Positions 21,919 to 33,130 of a stretch of 64,000 nucleotides of DNA are shown here, one piece after another. This DNA is from Amoebophrya sp. A120 (Eukaryota; Sar; Dinophyceae; Syndiniales; Amoebophryaceae): positions 1,731,557-1,795,556 of the forward strand of contig CAJINV010000003.1 in assembly GCA_905178155.1 (NCBI GenBank). Reading direction: 5' to 3'. Numbering within the stretch: position 1 is the first letter of the stretch; each line of letters opens with the position of its first letter. Both the position numbers and the translations under genes were made by a program. The notes under the pieces are model-generated. The model was not told the origin of the DNA and did not search any database. It saw only the letters and a list, made by a program, of their open reading frames with translations.

Positions 21919-23925
21919 TTATACAGTTGCCTCGACTCTGAGGTACAGACGATAAGAAATTCCTCGAGTGCCCCCATAGTTCTTTTGATACACTTTCGCA
22001 GTTACGAAAATATGAATTGCAAAACTATCGCACTGATACTACTTGCAAATCGCATGACAAGTTTTTCCCGCAGCAGGAAAAAATGGAGTTCGTAGTGTTC
22101 TTTGAGCCGAAGAAGGTGAAGGAGGTTTGTAATGCATGAACCTTTTTACCCCTCAACCACTATCATCCAGATTTGTAATGCATGACGAACGCTCTTAGTA
22201 CGACTACGATACTTTTGCACAGGATAGACAAGCTTATTGGACAATGTTGTTGTGGTGTCCATCAGCACGAGGAATCCCCCCGCGACGCTCCCGACCACTG
22301 CGCTCCCACCAATAGAAATTCCCAGCTTCCCAAGGTCGTCCTCGGAAAGGTCCGCGCATCGCAGGCAAATGTGTCTGGGTCTGGAAGAAACCGAGTTAGT
22401 TTGTCACACTAGGTCTGACCGAGACCGACGCAAAAATCTGTATTGCATGAGTAGTAAAAGTCCACGCTTTTGGTTGCCAGGAGAGAATACAACTTCTCAT
22501 GCACACAATTGGCATCGACGTCGAGCCATCGCGAAGCTTGTGACGCTAGAGCTCGCAATCCAAACCTTCTGGTTCTGGCAGGTGGTGGTAGTATTTAATG
22601 CTAATGCGCAAGAACCTGAACCCGTGTGACAAACCTTGCAGCTACGATCCTGGAGACCCAGATCGACATTTGCAGCGCATATCACGTAGTGGCAGTCAAC
22701 GGAAAGGCTGCCAACGGCGACGACCGGCCTCTGGTCCGTCTGGCCAAGAAAGAAAATCTTGGCCTCAACAGCGCTCACACGAGGGCGCACAGCTGGGGGG
22801 CGAGGAGGGGCGCCGAAATCGTAGTGAATATGCGCGTAGCGAAAGAGGCCATTTTCGTACATTGGAATTGTACGGTGATACTTCAACCCCTGTCTTCTCA
22901 GGGCCCCGTCGACGAGTTTTAAGAAGTGCAGGCGGAACGAAGCAGGGCGGGCAGCTGGTCCTCGTCCAGCTTCGTGTAGGCCCTGGCGTTCGACGGCTGC
23001 AAGCACGTCGCCCGCGTGCGCGTGGTTCAGGGGGTCCCGGCACTTATTAGCGCCGTTGGCTTATGCACTGCAAAAGTATCGCACTGGACTCTTACTAAGT
23101 AAATTCTTGCGCTAGTTACATATGCACTGCAAATCATGCAAATCTCTTTTCTACTGAGGGAAGTCCGTGGCTAGCAATTTGATCATCATGCTGAGTAAGT
23201 TAGAATTTATCGAGTTTGTCTTTGTGAGTGATGTAATGCGATTCCTACTCCTAGTACTTCTAGTAGGATACTTTTACGATGTCGATGCATATGGCTCCTC
23301 CGTAACACGCCAACTGCGCAGCCAAACCATACGGATGGCCGATAACTGGAAGAGTGTTAGGAAGCTGGTGGTGCAGACTCTCAACAATTCGATGGCTGAG
23401 GATCAGAGATGAAGAGGCATATCTCTCTTGGCTCCGAAGGTTCTCGTAGAATACTTGCCAGCGTGCCTCGAGCTCCGTCTCGACTAATGCTTGCCAGCTT
23501 GCCTCGTCCGTCCAGCTTGGTTGCGGCGTGCCTCCCGGAAACAAAGTGTCAAAAATCTTGTGCAGGGCAAAGGCGTCCTTGTTGGCGAAAGAGGCAACCT
23601 GCGCCCAGATTGCTCTGGGGAGCAGTGGGGACGCATCAACACCACCAGCAGTTGCCCTTGGTGCTAACTGTTCAGGCGCAGTATCTTCCCCATCGTCCGC
23701 GGCCCCAAGACTTGAACTTGATGGCGGCAGCATGCTGGGCACTGCTGTTCCGGTGCCTCTATTGCGCCGGGAGCAGCGGCCTGGGCACCTCCACAACCCT
23801 TGTTGGGACTGACTGCGGCCCTGCACTTTTCCCACAAAGAAAACGGATCCGAGGACAAGGAAAAAAAGAACACGCGGTAAACCGCCGCGCGACATCGGCA
23901 TCGCTGCACTTCCGTTGCTGTTCAT
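21919..23925 (-). CDS. Hypothetical secretory-pathway protein with a C-terminal hydrophobic segment
   Basis: Four exons interrupted by three inverted-repeat elements: about 23297-23925, 22682-23061, 22227-22356 and 21919-22010. The N-terminus has a clear signal sequence (LPRVLFFLVLGSVFFVG, residues ~16-33). Exon 1 continues with a helical region (FANKDAFALHKIFDTLFPGG, ALVETELEARWQVFYENLRS). Near the C-terminus GISIGGSAVVGSVAGGFLVLMD could be a membrane-inserted or glycine-rich segment. The last exon ends YGGTRGISYRLYLRVEATV. The 23062-23291 junction is in frame and precise. The other two have boundary uncertainty of a few bases, but all options keep the frame. In exon 2 an alternative frame (NARAYTKLDEDQLPALLRS) also looks protein-like, so this exon may be mis-phased. 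Family unknown. Confidence 0.5.
22011..22226 (-). mobile_element. Introner element, family A
   Basis: 216 bp. Ends TATGAATTGCAAAACTATCG and, inverted, TATCCTGTGCAAAAGTATCG. Flanks GAAAA (22006-22010) and GACAA (22227-22231) match at four of five positions. The internal TTTGTAATGCATGA motif occurs twice. Confidence 0.8.
22357..22681 (-). mobile_element. Introner element, family B, one eroded end
   Basis: About 325 bp. Family B terminal core on both sides (GCAAATG(T)GTCTGGGTCTGG and, inverted, GCAAATGTCGATCTGGGTC). One end reads TATGCGC; the other lacks the usual ATA, so the exact left border and the flanking repeat are uncertain (ATGCGC is shared near both borders). Confidence 0.65.
23062..23291 (-). 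mobile_element. Introner element, family A
   Basis: 230 bp. Ends TATGCACTGCAAAAGTATCG and, inverted, TATGCATCGACATCGTAAAAG. Flanking repeat TGGCT at 23057-23061 and 23292-23296 (AGCCA on the coding strand). Removal joins LACYGGA to NGANKCRD in frame. Confidence 0.8.
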
Positions 23926-26767
23926 GGTTATGATTATGCCTTGTCTTATTTGATGCGCGGGGATACTAGGGTTGAATATTTATTGTAAACTTGAAGAAAG
24001 TAGGAGGAGAAAATGATCGTGATCGATGTAAACGTAAAGTCACTGCTAGTTAGTAGACGAGCCCAATCTTGTTGCTGTTACTGAGAAATCAAGGTGAAGC
24101 AGGTGCAAGTCTCCGCGATTTTGGCTTTGAAGCTCGACGAAGTAATCTCCTGCAAGAATCAGAATTCTACACGAAACGTCAACTCAACAATGGATTAGAT
24201 TCTACACGTATTTATAGTAAGTTAAAGCGGAAGTAGCTGGACTTGCAGTCAGGTGAAGATAACCATAACTCTGCAGCGAAAAGGAAAAGGCAAGGTAGCC
24301 GCAATGAAGGTAATCACATCACGACGAGCTCCTGCGCCTGCCGAGCGAGGATCATGGCCCGCTTTATTTTATTTTATTTTTTGCGCTTGTTTTGATCTTC
24401 AAGTTCCTGTTTCTCTGACTCTTATCTCGGTGAAGGAGGAGGAGGAGGAAACCTCTATAGTCAGCTTCTAACTACTAAGCTACTTCTGTCTTAAGCTTAA
24501 CTATAGGACATAGCTCTGGAGACGACTAGCCGAGCTGGGGATAGGTTTTTATATCGTGGACAAATAGCCCTGCCAGGTGTACAAAACCTAGGACTTCAGT
24601 GCCACGACCCATGAAGATCTCCTTTTCTCCGCTCAAGGCCCGTCCCCGAGTCTGTACTGCAAACGCCCCCATGGTGTCGCTGGCCGCTTGAATGTAGTGG
24701 CTCGCTGGATCCGCGGTAGTTGTATCTGCCTGCTGTACGTCTTCACTTGATGTCGTAATTTCCCGGTGGAGAGACGACGCAACATACTAGCTACTACACC
24801 GTGATGCGTGTCAAACCACAGCGAGAGAGCTCGGGGCGCAAAGTTTGGATTTGTGGCGCTGGAGCGACAACAGGGTCGAGACCGAAGCCCGTAACCAGAG
24901 TGCCCAACGCCACGCCTGCTCGACGAGAAGAAGTGAGCCACTACTGTCGAATGGTTGTGAGGGCGAAGCAACAGAGTTACCTGTCGGCTGAAGCCCGCAG
25001 TGGAGGACTCCCTATCCCTCCACCGTCGACATGAAGTACTCCAGAATGATGATATTATGAAAACGCCGCCCGATCCGACGCTGTACAGAATGCTCCCCCG
25101 TCGTCGATCCTCGGTTACCCCTCCCCCGTCGTCGGCGGAGGTCCTTCTGTCGCGCGTGTAGGCGCGTCCACGTCCGACTTCGTTAAGAAGGGCGTTGTTC
25201 TCGAGCAAGCTGGCTGTGCTGATGCACAAAGAAAGATAGCCTGGGTGAAATCAAAGAAATAACCAGGGAAACGACAAAAGATCGATAAGGACAAGCCCGC
25301 GGGTTCCTCTCACTGACATGTCCTGCGCCCTCGTCCCTAAGAAAAACGCAGGCCCTTGTCGCGTCGCTCGATCACGGCACGAAGGTCACGACCACGGCGG
25401 GCGCGGAGGTGGAGTGTGTTATTTACTACTAGTCGTTATGTTGTAGGCCCGGTTACTAGTCTTCTGTTTTGGTTTTGGTAAAAGGAAAACGCGTAAAGTA
25501 AAGTAAATGCCTTCGACACGCGCCTGCGCTGTGATCGCGGGCGGCAGTTTCCGTACCCGTGCCTGCAGTGTGCCGGGGCCATCGGAGGGGATCAATGCAC
25601 TATGCAATTTCTCAAGCCTGAGAAGTCTCTTTTTCAAAGTTCTACCTGTGCAATCTAAGTGAGTATTTGTATCTATCCGCCCTTCCACTGCCTAGCGCAG
25701 TTGGCACCTCCGCTCACACATGACATCATGCCGACTCCTGTTGCGGCGGGCAAGCATGCCTTTTCGGTGCCTGGTGCACGACTCCCCCCTTCCGGTCCCC
25801 ATCCGCGCCGGCCCTCATGGCACACCGCGGCTAGTCTGCTGTTTGGGATCTATGCCTCTTTTCCACGATATCCCGCGGGGAGGGGCGTATCCCTGCGGGT
25901 CCGGAGTTGGCGGGCACGCCTCGCGTATCACCGAGCTTGTGTCTCCAGCCGCTAGTCTTACTGTTGCTTTCTATTTACTACTCTATCCGGAGCCTTCTAT
26001 CTAACTCCACGACGGGGCTATGCGTTGGCCCGTGCTGCGGCGGCGCTGTCAGTGAGGGGGACGACGTCATTGTTTTTGTTCTACTTTTGACCGACTTCGT
26101 ATGTTCCTAAAGGGGCGAGGCTCACCGGGGTCATTAGGCTCGCTATGGCCAACCTGCAGCATCCAGGGACCCTCACGAGGCCCTCGCCCCCACGGTTTTT
26201 GGTTGAATTTCAAGTAGTATCCGGACTCTTATCTCGGTGAAAGTGATGTCGTTCGCTTTCGAAACATTTTCATCTTGATGGGGATCAGCATTTATTCGTG
26301 AGCGCTGCAAGAGCACCTTCGATATTTTTCACAAGGAAGAGAAATCATAGTACAAAGAATTCACGAAAAGGAAAACATCTTCAAAGAAGTCAGAGACTGA
26401 CACAGCTGCCATTGCCAGTCCGTCCAGATCATAACGATAGAAGTGGCCAGCGGCAGCGCTCCAGCTGGTGCGCGAGCTTTGACACGGCTGCTGGGGAAAG
26501 CATTCGCGAAGCAGACGCGAATAGACAGATGCAAAAAGGAGGACGGACCTACCGTCTACGAACCAGCAGCGCACGAGGACAACACGGAACCCAGGTAATT
26601 CCGGTATGTTGAAACCTCGTCGCTTCTTCAACAAATTGAAATTTCTTATACCGCGTCTGTGTCTGAAGAAAAAAAATATCAACGCGGCGACGTGCCTTCT
26701 TCAGTTTCGTCTTCCTTCATGATGCGTTAGGGTAGTTAGCGTCATATCAATATTTTCACAAAAATCT
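23926..26767. other. Intergenic, no supported gene
   Basis: About 2.8 kb. A 198-codon minus-strand frame (24633-25229) is Arg/Ser-rich without a domain, and competing frames overlap it; I do not call it. An 18-base direct repeat, GACTCTTATCTCGGTGAA, occurs near 24417 and 26223. No RNA gene recognised. Confidence 0.45.
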
Positions 26768-27844
26768 TCACATCGACATCGTTATCCATTGTTGTGGCAT
26801 ATCTGGGAGTGATGAAAATTTAGCGCTACTAGTCGTGTTGCTACATGCCCACTTCGTGAAAGCCTGTACGTTTCTCTGTCTCCAAAGCCCGGAACGGACT
26901 TTTTTCTTCCTACCCAACTCCACATTCATTTTCTGCAGCTCCGCCGTTCGCGCAGGCTCCGGCATGGCGGCCAGGGCTCTTCGCTGCTTCCACACAAGGT
27001 AGCAGAACACCACAGCTCCGCTGCGCCCCTTCCCGCCCTTACAGTGCACGTAGACGCGCTTTTTTTCTGCGGTATACTCCACCAGCATCTTCACGCCGGA
27101 GTAGAGGTCTGGCAAGGCCGGCTCGTGGTGGTCGAACGTGGGAAGGTGAAGGATATTTTGTTCCAAATCCAAATCCACTTGCTTCGCAACCTCTTTCCGC
27201 AACGTCCACTCGTCCTGCATGTTTATCATACCCGAAATTTTCTCCTGCGCCATGAGCTTTTTCAGGAAGAAAACCTCGCCTGACTCGGAATTCCGTAGAC
27301 TTAACGCCCCTCCTAGTAATAACACGGAGGGAAGACTACCGTACAGCATCGGGCTGCACCCAAGCACCACGGTTTCGTCCACGCTCTGCCACGGATTGAA
27401 GTAGTGTGCGAAAAAGGAGACCCAGCTGAAGGGAAAAGAGGGGGAAATTTTTCGCGAGATCAGCCTGGTCAACCGGGGATAGTTGTCCTTGCGAAACACC
27501 TTCCACGCGAACAAGCGATCCAGGCACACCGCGACGGAGAGGTAAATCAGCGGGAGAATTGCATAAATCGTTGGCCGGTTGCGGTGGTAGAAAAACGAAG
27601 GAACGAAACTCAACGTTCCAGTACCAATTCCACCCCCCGACCCTGACGCCAGTTTCGGCCCATCGGTAATATTGGCTCCTGCTGTGATGTTCTCCGGATG
27701 GATTTTTCCCGAAGCCGCCCCTGCCGACCATTTCTTCTCGGCACTAAACAGGCCACCCATGATTATCCGCGGATGCGGATAGAAGAGTCGCAAGCGAGGA
27801 ATAACTACAAATCTGCTTGGTTTCCTGACTCTAACTTTATTCAT
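26768..27844 (-). CDS. PTPMT1-like dual-specificity phosphatase with N-terminal membrane segment
   Basis: 358 aa from the first Met; a second Met at residue 29 (27760) could also start it. The catalytic P-loop is VHCKGGKGRSG, with nucleophile Cys268 and Arg274 in the C-x5-R pattern and a likely general acid Asp238 in TFDHHEP. The preceding INMQDEW and the P-loop neighbourhood (CYLVW after it) resemble PTPMT1 and plant PTPMT-like enzymes, which dephosphorylate phosphatidylglycerophosphate on the way to cardiolipin (family knowledge). A hydrophobic stretch at about 91-108 (PTIYAILPLIYLSVAVCL) and perhaps one near 136-150 suggest membrane attachment, fitting a lipid-phosphate substrate. Single exon. 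Whether it is mitochondrial cannot be told from the sequence. A generic dual-specificity phosphatase is the alternative. Confidence 0.75.
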   Translation of the reverse strand: MNKVRVRKPSRFVVIPRLRLFYPHPRIIMGGLFSAEKKWSAGAASGKIHPENITAGANITDGPKLASGSGGGIGTGTLSFVPSFFYHRNRPTIYAILPLIYLSVAVCLDRLFAWKVFRKDNYPRLTRLISRKISPSFPFSWVSFFAHYFNPWQSVDETVVLGCSPMLYGSLPSVLLLGGALSLRNSESGEVFFLKKLMAQEKISGMINMQDEWTLRKEVAKQVDLDLEQNILHLPTFDHHEPALPDLYSGVKMLVEYTAEKKRVYVHCKGGKGRSGAVVFCYLVWKQRRALAAMPEPARTAELQKMNVELGRKKKVRSGLWRQRNVQAFTKWACSNTTSSAKFSSLPDMPQQWITMSM

Positions 27845-28321
27845 GTTTCATCACATTCATCATTGCGTATAACATAATGTCAAGATCTATGTATCATGAT
27901 CTTCATCTTTCTTGTTCTTGGATAAGAGACTGTGACAAAAAGGACAACAAGCTGCATCAGCCTGATTCTGATCGCATTACCGACGGGAACAATATTGAGG
28001 CGCCACGGCACACGACTGAATGATCCTTGGATCCATTATCTTAACCTGGAGGAATATTCTTTCGTTGGTGCTGGCTTCTGCTTCGTCATGGACCCTCTTT
28101 GTCGGCATCAATGAATAATCCACCGAAGTCACGGAAACCCCTCTACAACGCACTTCGTCTTCGGTAACGCTTTTTTTTGCCTCATCAAAATGCGCAAGCG
28201 CAAATCATACAGGAGCGAAAAGACCCACCTTAATGAACAAGAAAGTTTCACTTTCATCAATACCGTAGGGATAACCGACAGTTGTATCGATGAAGTGCCT
28301 TACCTATAAAATCAATCATCT
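27845..28321. other. Intergenic
   Basis: About 480 bases between two same-strand genes. AT-rich, no open frame or RNA structure of note. Confidence 0.5.
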
Positions 28322-30199
28322 TCACATTTCTCTAGGAATCGCGTAGAAAAATTCGCGATGCTGTAGAACTTCGTAGTTGAATTTCGTGAGCAGCCGCAGT
28401 ACGTGACGCAGCGGAGGCTCCTTTTCTGCTGCGAAGTCTGCGAAATTCGCGTAGCCCAGTCCCCAGAACCAGTGCAAACGGATGAGCCGAGGCATCGTCG
28501 TGCGATGCGATGAAAGTACATGTTCACCTCCTGCTGCTCCTTCGCGAGGGCGACTACCCTCTTCCAAATTGAGTAAGAAGTCGAGGACTATGTCCACCGA
28601 ATTTGGCGTGTCTACGATGAGAATGTCGACGGCCACACGATCTTCGTCGAGTTGCACTACCCCAGGAGGAGCTGCAGCAGGAACAAGTACATCGGAAGAT
28701 AGTACGTTGATTACGCTCCTTTTCACGGGCACTCGAGTTTCCACTACGTAATCTGCCCACGGAATATCTTTCGGCACATCCTCGTCTTCCACTCTGCTAA
28801 AGAGCTCCAGTTGCTGCACCAAGTGGGTCGCTGACGAGTAGGCTTGGACGCCCACAGCATCCGCAATGCGTGTGGGTACGGGGGTCGGGGTGGCCGAACG
28901 TGGTACCATGCTGTTCATCTCGACATCGTTGGCATTCGCTGCTCTACTAACTCTAACGTCTCTTTTTTTGCTTTCGCTTTGGTACAGCAAAGGGAAGTTC
29001 ACCGTGAAGAATGATATGGTCGTATATCTATATGCAAGGAAAAAAGTGTTACAGTATACACATTGTGTTGCAGGCCAAGCAAGACAGACAAGCTCTGTCA
29101 TGCCGGATATGCATAGCAGCCTCGCTTCATAGGTGTTTTCCCGTAGGACTTCTGCATTGCAAGTTTTCTTTCTCATGCAGATAAATTTGTGTTGCTGAAT
29201 TGACAACAAATGTGTAGCTGTAACACTTTTTTCTTTGCATATCGTAGTCTTCTCTCCTACTGCTCCGTCGTCCGATTCAAGAAGTGCTGGTGCTGGCGAA
29301 GCTCGTTCATTTTCAGCACTACTTTTTGTCTGCGACATGATCTTGGGCGGGGGCACAATGGCTGCCTGCACTATCCTTGTGCTGTTTGTCCACGAGGGAA
29401 AGCGGATGCGAATTGTGTTCCGCAGCTGGTTTAGAATAAAGGGATTTGCTTCCACTAAAACCAACTCCACTCCACCTGGATCAGACGAGGCATCGTGTCG
29501 CTCGGTGATTGCCTGGTAAAGCTCTGCTGTGGCGGGGCTTTCGCGCAAATGGTACGGTCCAACATGCACCACTCGAAAGGGCCTGGCCATAGGTCTCGTC
29601 GTTCGCTCGTCGTTATTTTTTCCCCTCATGTGATGATCGGAGGCGCCATCGCCATCGGCTACTTCTAGCCCCATCATATCCAACTCCACGCCGCTATTTT
29701 CACGACCTGCCTCTCGTGCTTTCCGATAGTCCTCTCCATGATCGCCCTCCTCGTCTCCCGATAAGAACTGCCCGATCACCTGGTCGCGGGCTCCTCCTGC
29801 CTCGATCGCGTCGTCGTGATCTCCCTGCCTACTTCGCCCTGCTCCAAGGACTCTCCCGGATATCGCCCGCACAATCCGTGCGAACGATGCTGGTTTTAGC
29901 GTGACCTCCGTGTCAGCAGCGGCTCTGCGTAACAACTTCTCCTTTGGAAGTACGCATGATCCGCGAGTTGAATCCACACTTTCGCATACTCCGTCGGAGA
30001 GCGGGCGTGGGGGCTCTGCCAACTCCAGCTGCACACTCGCTTCTTGGTCGATGAAATTTCCTCTGTTTCTGTTGCCCCCGTTTGCAACAACCAATACGTG
30101 CTGGTGACCAGCCTTGAGCAAGAAAATTGCGGCGAGCGCAATATATTTAGAGTTGGAATAAACAAACAACAACATGTGGCTCTGCTTTTTCATTCGCAT
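28322..30199 (-). CDS. FkbM-like methyltransferase domain protein, predicted secretory
   Basis: Two exons, 29247-30199 and 28322-29024 (one flanking-repeat copy kept), about 551 aa after removal of one element. N-terminus: a hydrophobic signal/anchor (YIALAAIFLLKAG, residues ~18-30). After a variable acidic region come FRVVHVGPYHLRES and VELVLVEANPFILNQLRNTI (Glu of a SAM-binding motif II type), then AAIVPPP, and after the intron AVDILIVDTPNSVDIVLDFL and RLIRLHWFWGLGYA. This order (VEANP..., then D-x-L-x-x-D-T) matches the FkbM family of SAM-dependent methyltransferases; FkbM domains often follow signal anchors in eukaryotes. The substrate is unknown. The element at 29025-29241 plus one repeat copy is 222 nt without stops, so an unspliced message would add 74 residues inside the domain without breaking the frame. 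Confidence 0.65.
   Translation of the reverse strand: MRMKKQSHMLLFVYSNSKYIALAAIFLLKAGHQHVLVVANGGNRNRGNFIDQEASVQLELAEPPRPLSDGVCESVDSTRGSCVLPKEKLLRRAAADTEVTLKPASFARIVRAISGRVLGAGRSRQGDHDDAIEAGGARDQVIGQFLSGDEEGDHGEDYRKAREAGRENSGVELDMMGLEVADGDGASDHHMRGKNNDERTTRPMARPFRVVHVGPYHLRESPATAELYQAITERHDASSDPGGVELVLVEANPFILNQLRNTIRIRFPSWTNSTRIVQAAIVPPPKIMSQTKSSAENERASPAPALLESDDGAVGEKTTICKEKSVTATHLLSIQQHKFICMRKKTCNAEVLRENTYEARLLCISGMTELVCLAWPATQCVYCNTFFLAYRYTTISFFTVNFPLLYQSESKKRDVRVSRAANANDVEMNSMVPRSATPTPVPTRIADAVGVQAYSSATHLVQQLELFSRVEDEDVPKDIPWADYVVETRVPVKRSVINVLSSDVLVPAAAPPGVVQLDEDRVAVDILIVDTPNSVDIVLDFLLNLEEGSRPREGAAGGEHVLSSHRTTMPRLIRLHWFWGLGYANFADFAAEKEPPLRHVLRLLTKFNYEVLQHREFFYAIPREM
29025..29241 (-). mobile_element. 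Introner element, family C
   Basis: 217 bp. Inverted ends TATGCAAAGAAAAAAGTGTT and TATCTATATGCAAGGAAAAA, the latter continuing to AGTGTTACAG. Flanking repeat TCGTA at 29020-29024 and 29242-29246. Removal joins VGEKTT to TISFFTVNF in frame. Confidence 0.85.
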
Positions 30200-33130
30200 G
30201 CCAGAAACACACGAGAATCCCGATGGAAAAGAAACACTTTGTGATGGAAAAGAAACACTTCTTGATCCTCATATGCCGCGATACTCTAATTGAATGCGGA
30301 AAACCAAAAGTGTTTCAGAACCAACCAGGTGGACGCCGATAGTAAAACAAATGATCTCACTTGAGAATCACCATCCTACCAATGTTGACCTGCGTCTTTC
30401 TGATCCTTATCAATCTACTCGTCAAGGGTCATCTACATGTTTTTTTGGAAAAAAACCGACGCCACAGATTTACCGGACGAGAGAGTGTTCAGCTTCGTCT
30501 AAGACCGGCGAATGGCCTCAGCGAACGAGAGCGAGAGGGCATTACAAGAAAGGACGCAAGGGAAATACCAGGTTAGAACCGTTCGGTGACCTCACTACAT
30601 ACAATAATGCCACATACTTCAAAATCTGATACGCCGGAACAGACAAACACAAACCACAAGAAGCACAACCCATGCTAAGAACGACCTCTTGCTCTTTAGT
30701 GTCAGGAACAGGATTCGTTTTTGTGGGCAAGTGTGATGCTTCTACCCATAGATTGCTTCTTTGTCATAGATACCAAAACCAGGCTTTCGTTTATCGATAT
30801 CCGAACCAGTCCCAAATACGGTTGCCTCGCACTGCTCTGACAACTGACAGCGAATCGCCTCCTCACAGTCAACTTAGATCGAAGTATCAGATTCTGTTCG
30901 TCGAGCACACTTCTAGTACTCCCCGCAGCTAAGAATCATATAAAACAGGAGAATCAGCTTTCATTTTCTGAAGATAATTACAGTAAATTCGTGTGTTTGC
31001 TATTTCTATATTGCTCCATCTTCGCTTCTCGTCCCCGATCGGGGTGATGACACAGGAGCACGTCTTGTTGCGCATCTTGTGCATCTTCCAGGCAATAGAT
31101 GTAGTGGCACCCATAATTCGCCGCCGAATCATGATACGGAGAAAAGATTGCTCAAAGCAGGTATATATACAGATTGGTATAGAGAAGTCCTCTTAAACAA
31201 ACTTGTAAATTAAAAATATCACTCCGCGCTATACGCACTGGAGGCATGATCATAGGTATGTGATAGCATTAATGTGGTCTTTCTATTTTATATTTTTTGT
31301 TGCGCTCCTCCTTGTTCCGATTTTGTTTTTCGGTCACAAGATGCAGCCAGTATTTCTGATTGCTGGCTTACGGCTCCTATTCGTGAGATAAAATTGTTGA
31401 TAGTTTCCTGGAATCCGTATTCTCGATCATACTACATATCAACGAAGAAAAGCATGCTGATAATTATATGATCAACGGCAGTCATCGGACAAAACTGCGT
31501 CCTCTATCTCCTCTCCCGAGCGTAGAGCGTGATAGAGGAGCAGCTTTAGCCGATTTGTGTGCTAGTACTAGTGTTTGTCCTAGTTGTCGAATTTCGTGTA
31601 CTTGGACTTGCTCGCTTTGAAATGTTTGGTCATAAAGCATGAGCATCGATAAGTGTACTGAAATCGATAAACAGGAGGAAACGCCATACAGTTCTTCGTA
31701 GAGATGCTTGTCGTGGTTCTGTCCTCGTTCTAACGCTTCCGGGATTCTCTTGTAAAGACTTTACACCGGAAGACTTTACAGCAAGAGCAAAAAGCCACTT
31801 CACTTTAGCTTTAGTCTTTTCGTTGATTTTTTCATGTTTTCGCGAAAAAAACAATTCTTGAGTCCAACTTCTGTCTGAGATACAAAAAATCAGGCCCAGC
31901 CTCGCAATAGGCCCTTACCGCTTGGTGACGGATTACGGAACCTACCCGGATTTTTTTGCGTCTACTACTCATCCACAATGGTATCGTGAGCTACTATACA
32001 TAGTTGGACTTCTATATAGCGATTTAGGTGCAAAAGCAAATATTCAATGTCCTGTAAACTAATAAAATCATTTCATTCATGCGCACGATAGCGGTTTCAT
32101 GTTCCTTCCCCGTAATTGTCCGCCCAGTAGCACACCGTCAGTTACAGGTGTACGACTTCTGGCGCACGAGCAGAAAGTACGGGTGAGTCATGTTGGTGAC
32201 CGGCAAGGTCGTTAATCTTGATATTAGAATGTTCTACTTCTCGCTTTATGTCTAGTTTCGCGGTCATCTTCTTTTCAATACACAACGGGACAGCTGCTTC
32301 GTAGCTGTTTTTCGTAAGCAGGAGACCCAGCTGGAATGGTCGCGAGGGCGACAACAATCCAATCAGCTACTTAGTATCTACGTCGGAAGATGTAAAATGA
32401 GTGCGCTAGACGAGATCATATCTGATGCCGAGCAACCGGGCAGGCTATAGTTCTGGAGTAGAAATCGCCGACTCGAAATTCTTCTTCTTCAACTAGTCAA
32501 AGGAAATCACATATGTTTGATTCCCTGGAGTCGTTCTGTAATATCTTCAAATTCTCATTAGGTGTGGGTGTGGCCTCGCTTTCTTTACAAGCACTGCAAT
32601 TATCGCAGATCGCGGAATAAATCTGTCTGTCGAGGAAAGGATAGGCAGCAATTGTATACCTGTGGTCAGGCATTGCGCTAAAAGTAGAACTACGCGACCT
32701 TGTCGTCGTAGACTTTTTGTTGCCAGGCCCTTAGCAGAAACAGAATAGCTTACAGCGACAAGTAGATGCGAGTTGCATATGCATTCCTCTCGGTTCACAT
32801 TAATTGCAACTACAACTCTAGAGCCAGCAACATGAGCGATAATTCACTCATAGCTTGGAGTTGCACTGGGACTTGAGCCAGAGACTCGCAAGGTTTACCT
32901 TTTTTGCATCATGATAAAAAGATTTTTTCGCAATCAAAAGTGGTCGAGCCGATTCTTTTAGCACCAGTTGCTCCACTGACTCCTTACCACTAGAACTTAG
33001 CCACAATTTAGAGGCTGTTCGTTTTTGTTTTATGCACATTATTTTGTTTACAATTTTTAGACAGCTACTACTAGTACAGCATAAGGATAGACACGAAGTA
33101 GTCGTGCAGAAGTATCAATCTCTGAGTTCA
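30200..33130. other. Intergenic, no supported gene
   Basis: About 2.9 kb, largely AT-rich. All frames are short (under ~115 codons) and without domains. Apart from the short repeat at 30573-30606 I see no structure. Confidence 0.5.
30573..30606 (+). repeat. Isolated copy of the terminus of the 3312-4911 element
   Basis: The stretch containing GGTTAGAACCGTTCGGTGAC and then CTCACTACATACAA closely matches about 4883-4914. No partner terminus is visible nearby, so this is a relic or a shared regulatory/terminal sequence. Confidence 0.5.

Noticed and set aside
24633-25229. 198-codon minus-strand frame
   Set aside because: Arg/Ser-rich, no domain or signal, and overlapped by other frames; insufficient support for a gene.
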